From: JBCBSP01 sp039819095
Lineage (GTDB): Bacteria; Pseudomonadota; Alphaproteobacteria; Caulobacterales; Maricaulaceae
Length of the DNA stretch: 64,000 bases
NCBI GenBank assembly: GCA_039819095.1
Contig: JBCBSP010000001.1
Location: 1-64,000, forward strand
Reading direction: 5' to 3'
Within the stretch, counting starts at the first letter, position 1; every line of letters begins with the position of its first letter. The notes beneath the pieces were generated by a model, which had not been told where the DNA came from, did no database searches, and was given only the letters and a program-made list of their open reading frames with translations. Below are positions 17,201 through 25,526 of the stretch, in pieces. A program made the position numbers and the translations under genes.

Positions 17201-17695
17201 ATGGTCAAGAACTCAACCAAGACGACAGGCGCCGCCGGGGGGGCCCCCGACTGGGACGCGATACTGGACGCTTATGAGCGCGGCGCGCCTGAAGAGGCGC
17301 TTCGCGCACAATCGCGCCTGGAACCGGAGGTGTTCCGCCAGCATCTGCGTGCGCGCTGGGAGGCGGGCGCTTCAAAACGGATCGCGCGGGCCATGAGCGC
17401 CTTGCGGGACAAGCTGGTGGCCCATGTCGAGACCATGTCGGATGACGAGCCTGGCGAGACCGATCGCAAGGCGCGCTCTGCCGCCGTCATCCTGAAACTC
17501 CTGAACGGAATGCAGGACCTGCATGACGAACTGCGCCCCGACGCGGACGATGAGCTCGAGTTCGACGAAAGCACCACCGCCCTCGACCGTTTCCATGCGG
17601 AGCTGGAGCGCCGCATCCGTCGCATCGCTGCCGGGTACGGGCCCGACGAGCTTCGTGACTGGGCTGGATCTCCACGAGACCAGACGCCTGCTTGA
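17201..17695 (+). CDS. GTA g1, small terminase-like protein
   Basis: 164 residues, position and character of RcGTA g1 (TerS). An N-terminal region (DWDAILDAYERGAPEEALRA) looks like a helix-turn-helix. A central coiled-coil part (RIARAMSALRDKLVAHVETM) could drive ring assembly. Small terminases recognise DNA and hand it to the large subunit; GTA versions have lost sequence specificity. The C terminus is acidic, then basic. The 3' end overlaps the large terminase by about 41 bp. Identification relies on position more than motif. Confidence 0.65.
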   Translation: MVKNSTKTTGAAGGAPDWDAILDAYERGAPEEALRAQSRLEPEVFRQHLRARWEAGASKRIARAMSALRDKLVAHVETMSDDEPGETDRKARSAAVILKLLNGMQDLHDELRPDADDELEFDESTTALDRFHAELERRIRRIAAGYGPDELRDWAGSPRDQTPA

Positions 17696-18905
17696 GGCCG
17701 ACTGGCCTTTTTGGGCGCGCGCCGCTCAGCTTGCCCCGCCCGGAGACTGGTCGATCTGGCTCTTCCTGGGCGGGCGTGGGGCCGGCAAAACGCGCGCCGG
17801 CGCTGAATGGCTGCGCACTCAGGTCGCAGATGGCGCGCGGCGCATCGCGCTGGTCGGGCCGACATTGGCCGATGTGCGCGAGGTGATGATTGGCGGACCG
17901 TCCGGTCTGGCCAGTCTTGGGCCGGAGCGCTTTCGGCCAAGCTATTGCGCGAGCCGACGGCGATTGGAATGGCCGAATGGCGCGATCGCCTATGCATTTT
18001 CGGCCGAAGACCCTGACAGCCTGCGCGGGCCGCAATTTGAGCTGGCCTGGGCCGATGAGTTCGGGGCCTGGCGTTATGCGCAGGAGACGCTGGATATGCT
18101 TAGGCTCGGTCTGCGTCTTGGATCAGCGCCGCGCATGGCGATGACGACGACGCCGCGACCGACGCCGTCGATGAAGCGTCTGGTCGGGGCGCCCGGCGTT
18201 GTGCTCACGCGCTCGGCATCGAAGATGAACCGCGTCAGCCTTGCGCCGGGTTTCGTTGAAGAGATGGAAGCGGCATACGGCGCCTCGCACCTGGCCCGCC
18301 AGGAGCTGGACGGTGTGCTGATCGAGGACCCTGAAGGCGCGGTCTGGACCCGTGAACTGGTTGACGCCGCGGTGAAGGCCGATCGGATTGAAGCCGAACG
18401 AATCGTCGTTGCGGTGGATCCGCCAGCCGGAGGGGCGGGCGGCCCCAACCAGGGCGATGAGTGCGGCATCATCGTCGCCGGGGCGGCTGAGATCGCCGGT
18501 GTTACCCGCCTCGTTGTGTTAGCTGACCGATCGCTGAAAGCGCGTCCTGAGGGCTGGGCGCTAGCGGTTGGCGATGCGTTTGAAGCTTTCGATGCGGACC
18601 TGGTCGTGGCCGAGGCCAATCAGGGCGGCGATATGGTGCGCGCGGTTCTTGAAGCCGCCGCGCCAGGTCTGCCGTTGCGACTTGTGCGGGCCAGCCGGGG
18701 CAAGCGCGCACGCGCTGAGCCTGTCGCAGCGCTCTATGGCGCGGGCCGGGTCACGCACGCAGGCCGGTTCGCCGCGCTTGAAGATCAGATGTGCGCTTTC
18801 GGTTCGCCGGCCCAATGCGGGTCTCCGGACCGTGTGGATGCTCTGGTCTGGGCGGTTTCGGCTCTGGCCGGCCCGGACGTTCAGCCGCGATTGCGGCGTC
18901 TTTAG
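17655..18905 (+). CDS. GTA g2, large terminase (packaging ATPase and nuclease)
   Basis: 417 residues from a GTG at 17655. The frame is open further upstream to 17523 but that part looks like an out-of-frame reading of g1. The ATPase domain has Walker A GGRGAGKT (about 39-46) and Walker B with the catalytic acid in ELAWADEFGAW. The C-terminal RNase H-like nuclease shows the acidic residues in VAVDPPAGG, VVAEANQGGDMV and PDRVDALVWA. It pumps DNA into the prohead and cuts at headful. Complete, with all key motifs intact, so packaging is probably functional. Confidence 0.93.
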   Translation: MTGLDLHETRRLLEADWPFWARAAQLAPPGDWSIWLFLGGRGAGKTRAGAEWLRTQVADGARRIALVGPTLADVREVMIGGPSGLASLGPERFRPSYCASRRRLEWPNGAIAYAFSAEDPDSLRGPQFELAWADEFGAWRYAQETLDMLRLGLRLGSAPRMAMTTTPRPTPSMKRLVGAPGVVLTRSASKMNRVSLAPGFVEEMEAAYGASHLARQELDGVLIEDPEGAVWTRELVDAAVKADRIEAERIVVAVDPPAGGAGGPNQGDECGIIVAGAAEIAGVTRLVVLADRSLKARPEGWALAVGDAFEAFDADLVVAEANQGGDMVRAVLEAAAPGLPLRLVRASRGKRARAEPVAALYGAGRVTHAGRFAALEDQMCAFGSPAQCGSPDRVDALVWAVSALAGPDVQPRLRRL

Positions 18906-18923
18906 AAGACGGGATTTGAACCC

Positions 18924-20066
18924 ATGTTGAAGCGACTGCTCGGCCTTGAAAGCAAGGCGGCGGGCCGCCTTGTCGCGCTCAGTCTGAGTCCACGAGCTGA
19001 CTGGACGCCGCGCAGCTACGCCGCTTTCGCGCGCGATGGCTTTGCCCGCAACGCTGTGGCTCATCGCTGTGTCCGCCTGGTAGCTGAGGCGAGCGCCTCT
19101 GCGCCGTTGGTGGTGCGCGGCGATGGTCCAGCAGCAGACCTGGCGCGGCAGCTTCTGCGCAAACCCAACCCGGATGAGGCCGGCCCGGCGCTGATGGAGG
19201 CGGTCTTCGGACACCTGCAGGTCGGCGGTAACGCCTATCTTGAACTGGCTGGTGGCGAGGGGGCGCCTCACGTTCTCTTCGCCCTGCGGCCCGACCGGGT
19301 GCGCGTCCTGCCGGGCCCGAAGGGGTGGGAGGACGCTTGGGAGTATCGCGCCGGCGCTCAACGGCGGGTCTTTGAACGTGATCGCGCCACCGGTCGGTCG
19401 CCGCTTTTGCACCTGAAGCTCTTCAACCCGATGGATGACCATTACGGGCTTTCGCCCATGGAGGCGGCGGCTCGCGCCGTCGACCTGCACAATGCCGGCG
19501 GCGCGTGGGCGAAAGCCTTGCTGGACAACGCCGCGCGTCCGACTGGCGCGCTGGTTGTGAATGGACGCGACGGGGCGGGGGCGAGGCTCACCGAGACTCA
19601 GTATGAGCGGCTGAAGAACGAGCTGGAACAGATGCATACCGGCCCGTCAAACGCAGGCCGACCCATGCTGCTTGAAGGCGGGCTGGAGTGGAAACCGATG
19701 GGTCACAGCCCTTCGGAAATGGATTTCATCGAAGCGCGGCGCGAGGCGGCTCGCGAGATCGCTCAGGCCTTTGGCGTGCCGCCCATGCTGCTCGGTCTTC
19801 CCGGCGATAACACCTACTCCAATTATCGCGAGGCGAACCTGGCCTTCTACCGACAGACGATTCTGCCGCTGGTCCGCAAGACAGCCCAGTCTCTCAGCAA
19901 CTGGCTCAGCCCCTGGATCGGGGAGGTGAAAGTCGAGGCGGATGAGGATGCGCTGCCGGCCCTGTCCGACGAGCGCGGCGCGCGTTGGCGCCGGATCGCG
20001 GATGCCGTCTTCCTGACCGATCAGGAAAAGCGCAGCTATTTGGGTCTGGAGGAGACGTCCCGGTGA
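18924..20066 (+). CDS. GTA g3, HK97-family portal protein
   Basis: 380 residues, normal for a GTA portal. Portal hallmarks are HRCVRLVAEASASAPLVV, VFGHLQVGGNAYLEL, MDDHYGLSPMEAAARA and AFGVPPMLLGLPGDNTYSNY. It forms the dodecameric ring at the head vertex through which DNA passes. It starts 18 bp after the terminase stop, and its stop overlaps the next gene as GTGA. Confidence 0.95.
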   Translation: MLKRLLGLESKAAGRLVALSLSPRADWTPRSYAAFARDGFARNAVAHRCVRLVAEASASAPLVVRGDGPAADLARQLLRKPNPDEAGPALMEAVFGHLQVGGNAYLELAGGEGAPHVLFALRPDRVRVLPGPKGWEDAWEYRAGAQRRVFERDRATGRSPLLHLKLFNPMDDHYGLSPMEAAARAVDLHNAGGAWAKALLDNAARPTGALVVNGRDGAGARLTETQYERLKNELEQMHTGPSNAGRPMLLEGGLEWKPMGHSPSEMDFIEARREAAREIAQAFGVPPMLLGLPGDNTYSNYREANLAFYRQTILPLVRKTAQSLSNWLSPWIGEVKVEADEDALPALSDERGARWRRIADAVFLTDQEKRSYLGLEETSR

Positions 20067-20317
20067 GCAATGACCAGTCCTGGCGTTTTGAACGTCACAT
20101 CACCTTCGGTCTTGTTGTCGCGCTGGCGCTTCAGACGGCCGGCGCGCTGATCTGGGCCGGGGCGACCGGCGAACGCCTTCGCTATCTGGAGAGCCGCGCC
20201 GAAGCCGCATCGCCTGTCAATGAACGTCTTGCCCGCCTGGAAGAACAGACCGGTCAGATGCGAGCGTCCCTGGAGCGTATCGAGCGTCGATTGCACGACC
20301 AGGAAATCGACCAGTAA
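20063..20317 (+). CDS. GTA g3.5-like small membrane protein
   Basis: 84 residues from GTG 20063, whose GTGA overlaps the portal stop. GGAGGAG lies about 8 nt upstream. One membrane span (FGLVVALALQTAGALIWAG) is followed by a charged coiled coil (NERLARLEEQTGQMRASLER). It occupies the place of the small uncharacterised gene between portal and protease in RcGTA. The span-plus-coil plan is reminiscent of small spanin- or holin-accessory-like proteins, but that is only a resemblance. Confidence 0.7.
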   Translation: MSNDQSWRFERHITFGLVVALALQTAGALIWAGATGERLRYLESRAEAASPVNERLARLEEQTGQMRASLERIERRLHDQEIDQ

Positions 20318-20355
20318 GGCGCTCAGGCTTTCGAGCAAATCTCAGGAGGCGGACC

Positions 20356-20832
20356 ATGGCGTCTGCAAACGGCTCAAGTCCCGGACTTGAGGTGCGCGGC
20401 TATGCCTCGCTTTTCGATATCAAGGACCAGGCCGGTGACGTTGTACGCGCCGGCGCGTTCGAACGCACCTTGCTCCGGCGGGGGCCGCGCGGCGTGCGCA
20501 TGCTGTTCCAACATGACACCAGCGAGCCGGTCGGGGTCTGGGATGAGCTGCGTGAGGACGGGCGAGGGCTCTTCGTTCGCGGTCGCGTTCTCAACGCAGG
20601 CGCCCGTGGTCGTTCAGCGACGAGCCTCATACGAGAGGGCGCCGTGGACGGTCTGTCGATCGGGTTTCGCTGCGTGCGTGAAGCGCCGCGCGCCGGCGGT
20701 GGCCGCGACCTGCTGGAACTGGACCTTTGGGAAGTGTCGATCGTGACCTTTCCCATGCTCGCTCAAGCGCGGCTTCAGTCGGTCGCCGATCCCGCCTTCG
20801 ATCAGTCTGAAACTCTGCTGGCTCGCGCCTGA
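20356..20832 (+). CDS. GTA g4, HK97-type prohead protease
   Basis: 158 residues of the herpesvirus-assemblin/HK97 U35 family. The core reads VRGYASLFDIKDQAGDVVRAG, MLFQHDTSEPVGVWDE and GAVDGLSIGFR, placing the catalytic His in FQHD and Ser in GLSIGF. It matures the prohead by removing the N-terminal scaffold part of the capsid protein encoded next. Just before the ATG lies AGGAGGCGGACC, a strong ribosome site. Confidence 0.92.
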   Translation: MASANGSSPGLEVRGYASLFDIKDQAGDVVRAGAFERTLLRRGPRGVRMLFQHDTSEPVGVWDELREDGRGLFVRGRVLNAGARGRSATSLIREGAVDGLSIGFRCVREAPRAGGGRDLLELDLWEVSIVTFPMLAQARLQSVADPAFDQSETLLARA

Positions 20833-20881
20833 CACGCGACCCGTCGCCCTATGCCTGTTTTCACGAAAGGAAGCACCGCCC

Positions 20882-22096
20882 ATGACTTGCGAAACCAAGA
20901 TGACCGCTCCAGCCGACTCCGCGCGTGCGGCTTTGCACGAATTCGTTTGCGCATTTGAGCAGTTCAAGCATGCCAATGACGAACGCCTCGCCGCGCTGGA
21001 AGGCAAGCGCGCCGACGTGCTTCTGGAGGAGAAGGTCGCCCGCATCGACCAGGCTCTGGACGGTCAGAAGCAGGCTCTGGATCGTTTGGCGGCTGAGGCA
21101 TCGCGACCGGCTCTGACCGGCTCCGAACATGAAACCCGCGATGCCGGATGGCAGTCTTATGTCCGGCGCGGGGACGCGTCCGCCTTGCTTGAGGGCAAAT
21201 CGCTCTCCGCCGGATCCGCCAGTGATGGGGGCTATGTGGCGCCGGCGCAGACCGAAGCGCTGATCACCCGCCTTGTGACCGAAGTGTCACCAATCCGGGC
21301 GATTTCGACTGTGAAACAGACGACGAGTCACACCTTCAAGCGACCCATCAGTCTCGGCGGCGCGGCCGCCGGCTGGACCGCCGAGACCGGCGCCCGCGAT
21401 GAGACGGACGCGGCGAGCCTCAGCCTGGCTGAAATCCCGACGGCGGAGATCTACGCGATGCCGGCCGCCACGCCGGTTCTTCTGGAGGACGCGCTGGTTG
21501 ATGTCGACCAATGGCTGGCCGAGGAAGTGCGCGACATCTTTGCGGAGGAGGAAGGCAAGGCCTTCATCTCCGGCAACGGGACCAACAAGCCTAAGGGATT
21601 TCTTGATTACACCAAGGTGTCGGACGGCGCTCAGAACTGGGGCGAGCTGGGATATCTGGCGACCGGCGACGTTAATGACTTCCCGGCTGACGATCCCGCC
21701 GATCTGTTGATCGACCTGATCTATGCTCCGGCTTCCGGTTATCGCGCGAATGGTCGGTTTGTGATGAACCGGCGCACGGTGTCGAAAGTGCGAAAGTTCA
21801 AGGACTCGGACGGTGCCTATATCTGGCAGCCGGGCTTGAGCGCGGACCAGCCGGCGACCCTGATGGGATATCCGGTGACCGAGGCTGAGGACATGCCCGA
21901 TGTCGCAGCCGGCGCGTTTGCGGTCGCATTCGGTGATTTCGAACGCGGCTATCTGGTCGTCGATCGGCAGGGCGTTCAGGTGTTGCGCGACCCCTATTCG
22001 GCCAAGCCCTATGTGCTCTTCTACACCACAAAGCGTGTCGGTGGCGGCGTTCAGGACTTCAATGCGATCAAGCTGTTGAAGTTCGCCGTGAGCTAG
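20882..22096 (+). CDS. GTA g5, major capsid protein (HK97 fold)
   Basis: 404 residues. The first 100 or so form a charged coiled-coil scaffold (delta) region. The HK97 capsid part then starts near SAGSASDGGYVAPAQTEA. Typical segments are VTEVSPIRAI, FISGNGTNKPKGFLDY, RFVMNRRTVSKVRKFKD and GDFERGYLVVDRQGVQVLRDPYS. Hundreds of copies build the small T=3-like GTA head after cleavage by g4. AAGGAAG lies 9 nt before the ATG, consistent with high expression. Confidence 0.96.
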   Translation: MTCETKMTAPADSARAALHEFVCAFEQFKHANDERLAALEGKRADVLLEEKVARIDQALDGQKQALDRLAAEASRPALTGSEHETRDAGWQSYVRRGDASALLEGKSLSAGSASDGGYVAPAQTEALITRLVTEVSPIRAISTVKQTTSHTFKRPISLGGAAAGWTAETGARDETDAASLSLAEIPTAEIYAMPAATPVLLEDALVDVDQWLAEEVRDIFAEEEGKAFISGNGTNKPKGFLDYTKVSDGAQNWGELGYLATGDVNDFPADDPADLLIDLIYAPASGYRANGRFVMNRRTVSKVRKFKDSDGAYIWQPGLSADQPATLMGYPVTEAEDMPDVAAGAFAVAFGDFERGYLVVDRQGVQVLRDPYSAKPYVLFYTTKRVGGGVQDFNAIKLLKFAVS

Positions 22097-22235
22097 TTGG
22101 GGCGCGCTGTGACGCTGGCGACGAGTGTGGCGCGCGTCACGCCTGTCGTCGGCGTCAGGTTTTCAGTTTCCGGTCCGGTTTTCGAGTTTCAGCGGCGGCG
22201 TTGAGCGCTGCGCAGTTTTGAAAGAAACGCTTTCC

Positions 22236-22829
22236 ATGTCCCTGATCCAGACGACTGCTCCAGCAGTCGAGCCTGTGAGCCTGTCTGAGGCGAAGGCTTT
22301 TTTGCGCGTCGGCCACGAGCATGAAGACGAGCTGATCGGCCGTATCGTTTCAGCGGCCCGCTCCATTGTGGAGGCCAATACAGGTCGCGCGCTGATCCAG
22401 CGCGGGTTTCGCGAAACGCTCGACGGGTGGAGCCTGACCCGCCTGTCAGCGTGCGGGACCGCCTTTGCTCTGCTTCGCCCGCCGCTGGTGTCCGTGGAAG
22501 CGGTGCGTGTGCGCGATCCGGCGGGCGCTCTCTCGCTGTGGGACAGTGACGAATACCGGATCGATCCTGAGGCTGATCCGGGGCGCCTGATTGCGCGTGC
22601 GCCATTTGCCTTTCTCAAGCCTGCGCCAGGCCCAGGCGGTATCGAGATCGAGTTCACGGCGGGATATGGCCTGGCCAGCAGCGACGTGCCGGCGCCGCTG
22701 CGTCAGGCGACCCTCGCCATCGCCGCCCAACTCTATTCCGATGGCCAGCGTGCTGAACGCGCCGGGCGAGGAGATGTCGTCGCCGCTCATCAAGCACTGC
22801 TCGCACCGTTTCGCACGGTTCGGCTATGA
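22236..22829 (+). CDS. GTA g6, head-tail connector (adaptor)
   Basis: 197 residues from ATG 22236, the usual g6 length. The frame extends upstream to 22125 but that extension is not protein-like for this family. The helical start SLSEAKAFLRVGHEHEDELIGRIVSAA and VEANTGRALI identify the gp6-like connector family. It docks under the portal. A 139-bp untranslated gap precedes it, the longest inside the early cluster. Its stop overlaps the next gene's ATG, so g8 follows directly and no g7 is present. Confidence 0.9.
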   Translation: MSLIQTTAPAVEPVSLSEAKAFLRVGHEHEDELIGRIVSAARSIVEANTGRALIQRGFRETLDGWSLTRLSACGTAFALLRPPLVSVEAVRVRDPAGALSLWDSDEYRIDPEADPGRLIARAPFAFLKPAPGPGGIEIEFTAGYGLASSDVPAPLRQATLAIAAQLYSDGQRAERAGRGDVVAAHQALLAPFRTVRL

Positions 22830-23245
22830 GCGGTGAGAGCGCCTTTCAGGACGCGGTTCTCTCTGTTCTGAACGCGGCCCCGAGCGTAAAGGCCTTGCTT
22901 GGCGAGCCGGCGCGCGCCTATCCGGCGGCCCCGGCCGGGGCATCCTTTCCCTATCTGGTCTTCGGCGCCTCCGTGTCGGAGCCGCGCGACGGGGGGCAGG
23001 CGGATCTGTTGCATCATCGCCTGACCCTTCAGGTGCGCGGGCGCCGCGAGGATCCGGACGAAGTGCGTCAAACGCTGAACGCCGTGCGCAGCGTTCTGCA
23101 TCACGCCGAGCTGACCTTGGTCGAGCCCTGGCGCTGCGTGCTGGTTCGGGTCGTCTACTCAGACATCATGCGCTCCGGTGATCGCAGGGGCTGGACCGGG
23201 CTTCTGCGCTTGAGCGCCTTGATCGAAAAACTGGAGGCTGCCTAA
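22826..23245 (+). CDS. GTA g8, DUF3168 tail terminator
   Basis: 139 residues, DUF3168 family: FQDAVLSVLNAAPSVKALLG, PYLVFGASVSEPRDGG, HHRLTLQVRGRR and VRSVLHHAEL. Tail terminators cap the tail tube and join it to the head connector. The ATG overlaps the g6 stop (ATGA). In RcGTA the stopper g7 lies between these two genes. Confidence 0.9.
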   Translation: MSGESAFQDAVLSVLNAAPSVKALLGEPARAYPAAPAGASFPYLVFGASVSEPRDGGQADLLHHRLTLQVRGRREDPDEVRQTLNAVRSVLHHAELTLVEPWRCVLVRVVYSDIMRSGDRRGWTGLLRLSALIEKLEAA

Positions 23246-23246
23246 G

Positions 23247-23663
23247 ATGACGGCTCAAGCCGGTAAGGATCTGCTTTTGAAGCTGGGCGATGGAGCGGCG
23301 TCGCAATCATTCGCCAGCGTTGCGGGGCTGCGCGCGCGATCGCTGAAGCTGAATGCCCACACCATCGACTCCACACACGCCGACAGCCCTGGCCGGTGGC
23401 GCGAGTTGATCGGAGGGGCTGGCGTGCGTTCAGCCTCGATCGCAGGATCGGGCATCTTCGTCGATGCTCAAAGCGATGCTGATGTCCGCGCCGTGTTCTT
23501 TGCCCAGGATCGTGCGGACTGGCGCGTGATCATCCCGGGGTTTGGGCTGATCACTGGGCCGTTTCTCATCACCGGTCTGGAGTATGCCGGTCGTCACGAC
23601 GGCGAGGCGACATACTCGCTTGCACTGGAATCGGCGGGAGAACTCGTTTTCGCCGCCCTCTAG
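23247..23663 (+). CDS. GTA g9, major tail (tube) protein
   Basis: 138 residues of the TP901-1-like major tail protein family: KDLLLKLGDG, FASVAGLRARSLKLNAHTIDST, WRELIGGAGVRSASIAGSG and LEYAGRHDGEATYSLALESAG. It assembles hexameric rings stacked into the tail tube. It starts 1 bp after the g8 stop. Its 3' end overlaps the antisense lipoprotein gene by 4 bp. Confidence 0.94.
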   Translation: MTAQAGKDLLLKLGDGAASQSFASVAGLRARSLKLNAHTIDSTHADSPGRWRELIGGAGVRSASIAGSGIFVDAQSDADVRAVFFAQDRADWRVIIPGFGLITGPFLITGLEYAGRHDGEATYSLALESAGELVFAAL

Positions 23664-23860
23664 CCGGAAGACGGTATTTGTCCATGGCGTCGCATGCGTT
23701 CGTCTTCGAGCTCACGCAGGCATTCTCGCTGCGCCTCGATGCCCGGCAAGCCTTCACATTCGCGCTCGGCGCGCTGGTCATAGGCAGCTTGGCCCCAGCT
23801 TGAACAACCGGCCAGACCCAGAGCGGCGACGGCTGCTGCGATAACGGCGTTTCTCTTCAT
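23660..23860 (-). CDS. small lipoprotein encoded antisense inside the GTA cluster
   Basis: 66 residues from the ATG at 23860 (GGGA 6 nt upstream). An ATG-independent extension to 23887 is open but unneeded. A clear lipoprotein signal (KRNAVIAAAVAALGLAGC, lipobox LAGC, lipidated Cys near residue 19) is followed by a short charged helix with ERECEGL and ECLRELEDER, two cysteines that may pair. It is the only minus-strand gene in the 14-kb cluster and fills the whole g9-g10 gap. Function unknown. It is not part of known RcGTA clusters. Confidence 0.75.
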   Translation of the reverse strand: MKRNAVIAAAVAALGLAGCSSWGQAAYDQRAERECEGLPGIEAQRECLRELEDERMRRHGQIPSSG

Positions 23861-23913
23861 TTCTGTTCCCTGCGCTCGACGCCCCACGGACTACCAAACC
23901 ACTGGAGGGCCCG

Positions 23914-24213
23914 ATGTCCAACCCCCAACGCGGTGAGACTTGCCTGCTTATCGATGACCAAAGCCGCCGCCTGCGCCTGACGCTCGGCGCGCTGGCTCAA
24001 ATGGAGGAGGCCCTGGGCGTTGACGGGTTTGCAGCCCTTGGCGCGCGACTGCGTTCTCTATCGGCAGGCGACCTCGTCCATATTCTCGACGCCTTGCTGG
24101 CCGCCGGAGAGGGTGAGGGCGCCCCTGACCCGCGGACGGCGCAGCTTGATCCGACCGAAGCCGCGAACGCCGTAGCCCGTCTGTTTGCCGAGGCGCTCGG
24201 GGGGCGAGTGTGA
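23914..24213 (+). CDS. GTA g10, tail assembly chaperone-like protein
   Basis: 99 residues matching the GTA g10 family (phage tail assembly chaperone type): GETCLLIDDQSRRLRLTLGALAQ (in part) with MEEALGVDGFAALGARLRSL and ANAVARLFAEAL. It likely helps tape-measure/tail-tube assembly and is probably absent from the particle. The stop overlaps the next gene as GTGA. GGAGG lies 6-7 nt before the ATG, so it can be translated independently of g9. Confidence 0.87.
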   Translation: MSNPQRGETCLLIDDQSRRLRLTLGALAQMEEALGVDGFAALGARLRSLSAGDLVHILDALLAAGEGEGAPDPRTAQLDPTEAANAVARLFAEALGGRV

Positions 24214-24401
24214 AAGCCCACTGGTCCCACATGCTTCGGTTCGCTGTCGGAACGCTCTGCCTGCCGCCGAGCGAGTTCTGGGCCTTGTCGCTGGCCGAAT
24301 GGCTGGCCCTGGTCGTAACGGCGACGGACGCCGGACTTGGCCGCGCGGAGCTGGATGCGTTGATCGATAGCTACCCTGATCAGACGGAGGTCCGGTCATG
24401 A
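24210..24401 (+). CDS. GTA g10.1, small tail assembly chaperone
   Basis: 63 residues from GTG 24210, overlapping the g10 stop. The core WSHMLRFAVGTLCLPPSEFWALSL (in part) with LAEWLAL is the short chaperone family found between g10 and g11 in RcGTA. The arrangement recalls phage G/GT chaperone pairs for tape-measure folding. It overlaps g11 by 4 bp. Confidence 0.87.
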   Translation: MKAHWSHMLRFAVGTLCLPPSEFWALSLAEWLALVVTATDAGLGRAELDALIDSYPDQTEVRS

Positions 24402-24844
24402 CGCAGAATAGTTGGGAGCCGACCGAAGACTTCCAGGCGCTGGAAGAGGCGGCGGAGCGCACCGGATCTGTCATGGAAACGGTGTTTCGCCGCGTGGGGA
24501 CAGAAATCGAGCGCGCCCTTCTTCAAGCGGCGGAAACCGGATCGCTCGCTTTTGAGGACATGGCGCAGCGCATTCTGCGCAGCGTCGCCATGATGGCGCT
24601 TGATCGTTTGACCCTGGATCGCATCAATCCCACTCCTGGCGCCGACGCGACCGGGTTTCTGCCTGGCGACAAGCCGCCGTCAGGCCGTGGCGAACGCCAG
24701 GGGGATCGCGCTGCGATGGCCCCGATCGTCAACATCACGATCTTTGTGTCCGGAGGCGACACGGTGGGCGGTCTTCGTCGTTCGCAGTCACAGATCGCCG
24801 CTGCGGTGGCGCGCGCTGTTGCGCGGGGAAGCGTAAAGCTATGA
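24398..24844 (+). CDS. GTA g11, short tape measure protein
   Basis: 148 residues in the tape-measure position. Helical N-terminal half (EEAAERTGSVMETVFRRV; IERALLQAAETGSLAFEDM), a Pro/Gly-rich middle, and the conserved end FVSGGDTVGGLRRSQSQIAAAVARA. As I recall RcGTA g11 is a little over 200 residues, so this is markedly shorter. Tape-measure length sets tail length, so a very short tail is predicted. Both ends overlap neighbours by 4 bp and the frame is intact, so it does not look truncated. Confidence 0.85.
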   Translation: MTQNSWEPTEDFQALEEAAERTGSVMETVFRRVGTEIERALLQAAETGSLAFEDMAQRILRSVAMMALDRLTLDRINPTPGADATGFLPGDKPPSGRGERQGDRAAMAPIVNITIFVSGGDTVGGLRRSQSQIAAAVARAVARGSVKL

Positions 24845-25461
24845 GCGCCTTTCATGACGTCCGCTTTCCGTTTCCGATCGCGCTCGGCGCGCGCGGCGGT
24901 CCGCAGCGCCTTACCGAGATCGTTGAGCTCGCCTCCGGGCGCGAGGAACGCAACACGCCTTGGGCGCATTCTCGCCGTCGCTGGGATGCCGGGTCAGGTG
25001 TTCGGTCGCTGGATGATCTGGCCGAACTTCTCGCCTTCTTTGAGGCTCGCAGGGGCCAGCTGCACGCGTTCCGGTTCCGCGACCCGCTGGACCACAAGTC
25101 CTGTAAGCCCTCGCTCAACCCTTCCATAGACGATCAGGTGATCGGGCAGGGCGACGGGGTGAGTACGGCCTTCGCGCTCGTGAAACACTATGCAGACCAG
25201 GCCGGCGGCTATGTGCGACCGATCGGCAAGCCAGTTGTACACGAGACGCTGGTCGCAGTGGACGGGATCGCAACCGAATTCCAGCTGGATGATGAGGGGC
25301 AAGTTCTCTTGGCCTCAGCTCCGGTTGCCGGCGCGATCATCACAGCCGGCTTCATCTTTGACACCCCGGTGCGCTTTGATTCTGATCGCTTGGACATCCA
25401 GATGGACGCCTTTGAGGCAGGCGAGCCGATCAGCGTACCGCTGATCGAGGTGCGCCTGTAA
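24841..25461 (+). CDS. GTA g12, DUF2460 distal tail protein
   Basis: 206 residues of the DUF2460 family: FHDVRFPFPIALGARGGPQ, RRRWDAGSGVRSLDDLAEL, FFEARRGQLHAFRFRDPLDHK, and the C-terminal FDTPVRFDSDRLDIQMDAFEAG (in part). It forms the distal tail hub ring. It is the last gene before the cluster is interrupted by the SRPBCC gene. Confidence 0.93.
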   Translation: MSAFHDVRFPFPIALGARGGPQRLTEIVELASGREERNTPWAHSRRRWDAGSGVRSLDDLAELLAFFEARRGQLHAFRFRDPLDHKSCKPSLNPSIDDQVIGQGDGVSTAFALVKHYADQAGGYVRPIGKPVVHETLVAVDGIATEFQLDDEGQVLLASAPVAGAIITAGFIFDTPVRFDSDRLDIQMDAFEAGEPISVPLIEVRL

Positions 25462-25526
25462 TCTTTGAAAACTGGACGACCGGACCGTCACCCGCAAAGC
25501 TCTCATGGTCTTGAAGGAGAAGCGCC

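Noticed and set aside
22125..22235. Upstream extension of g6
   Set aside because: The extra residues do not look like the family; ATG 22236 gives the normal length.
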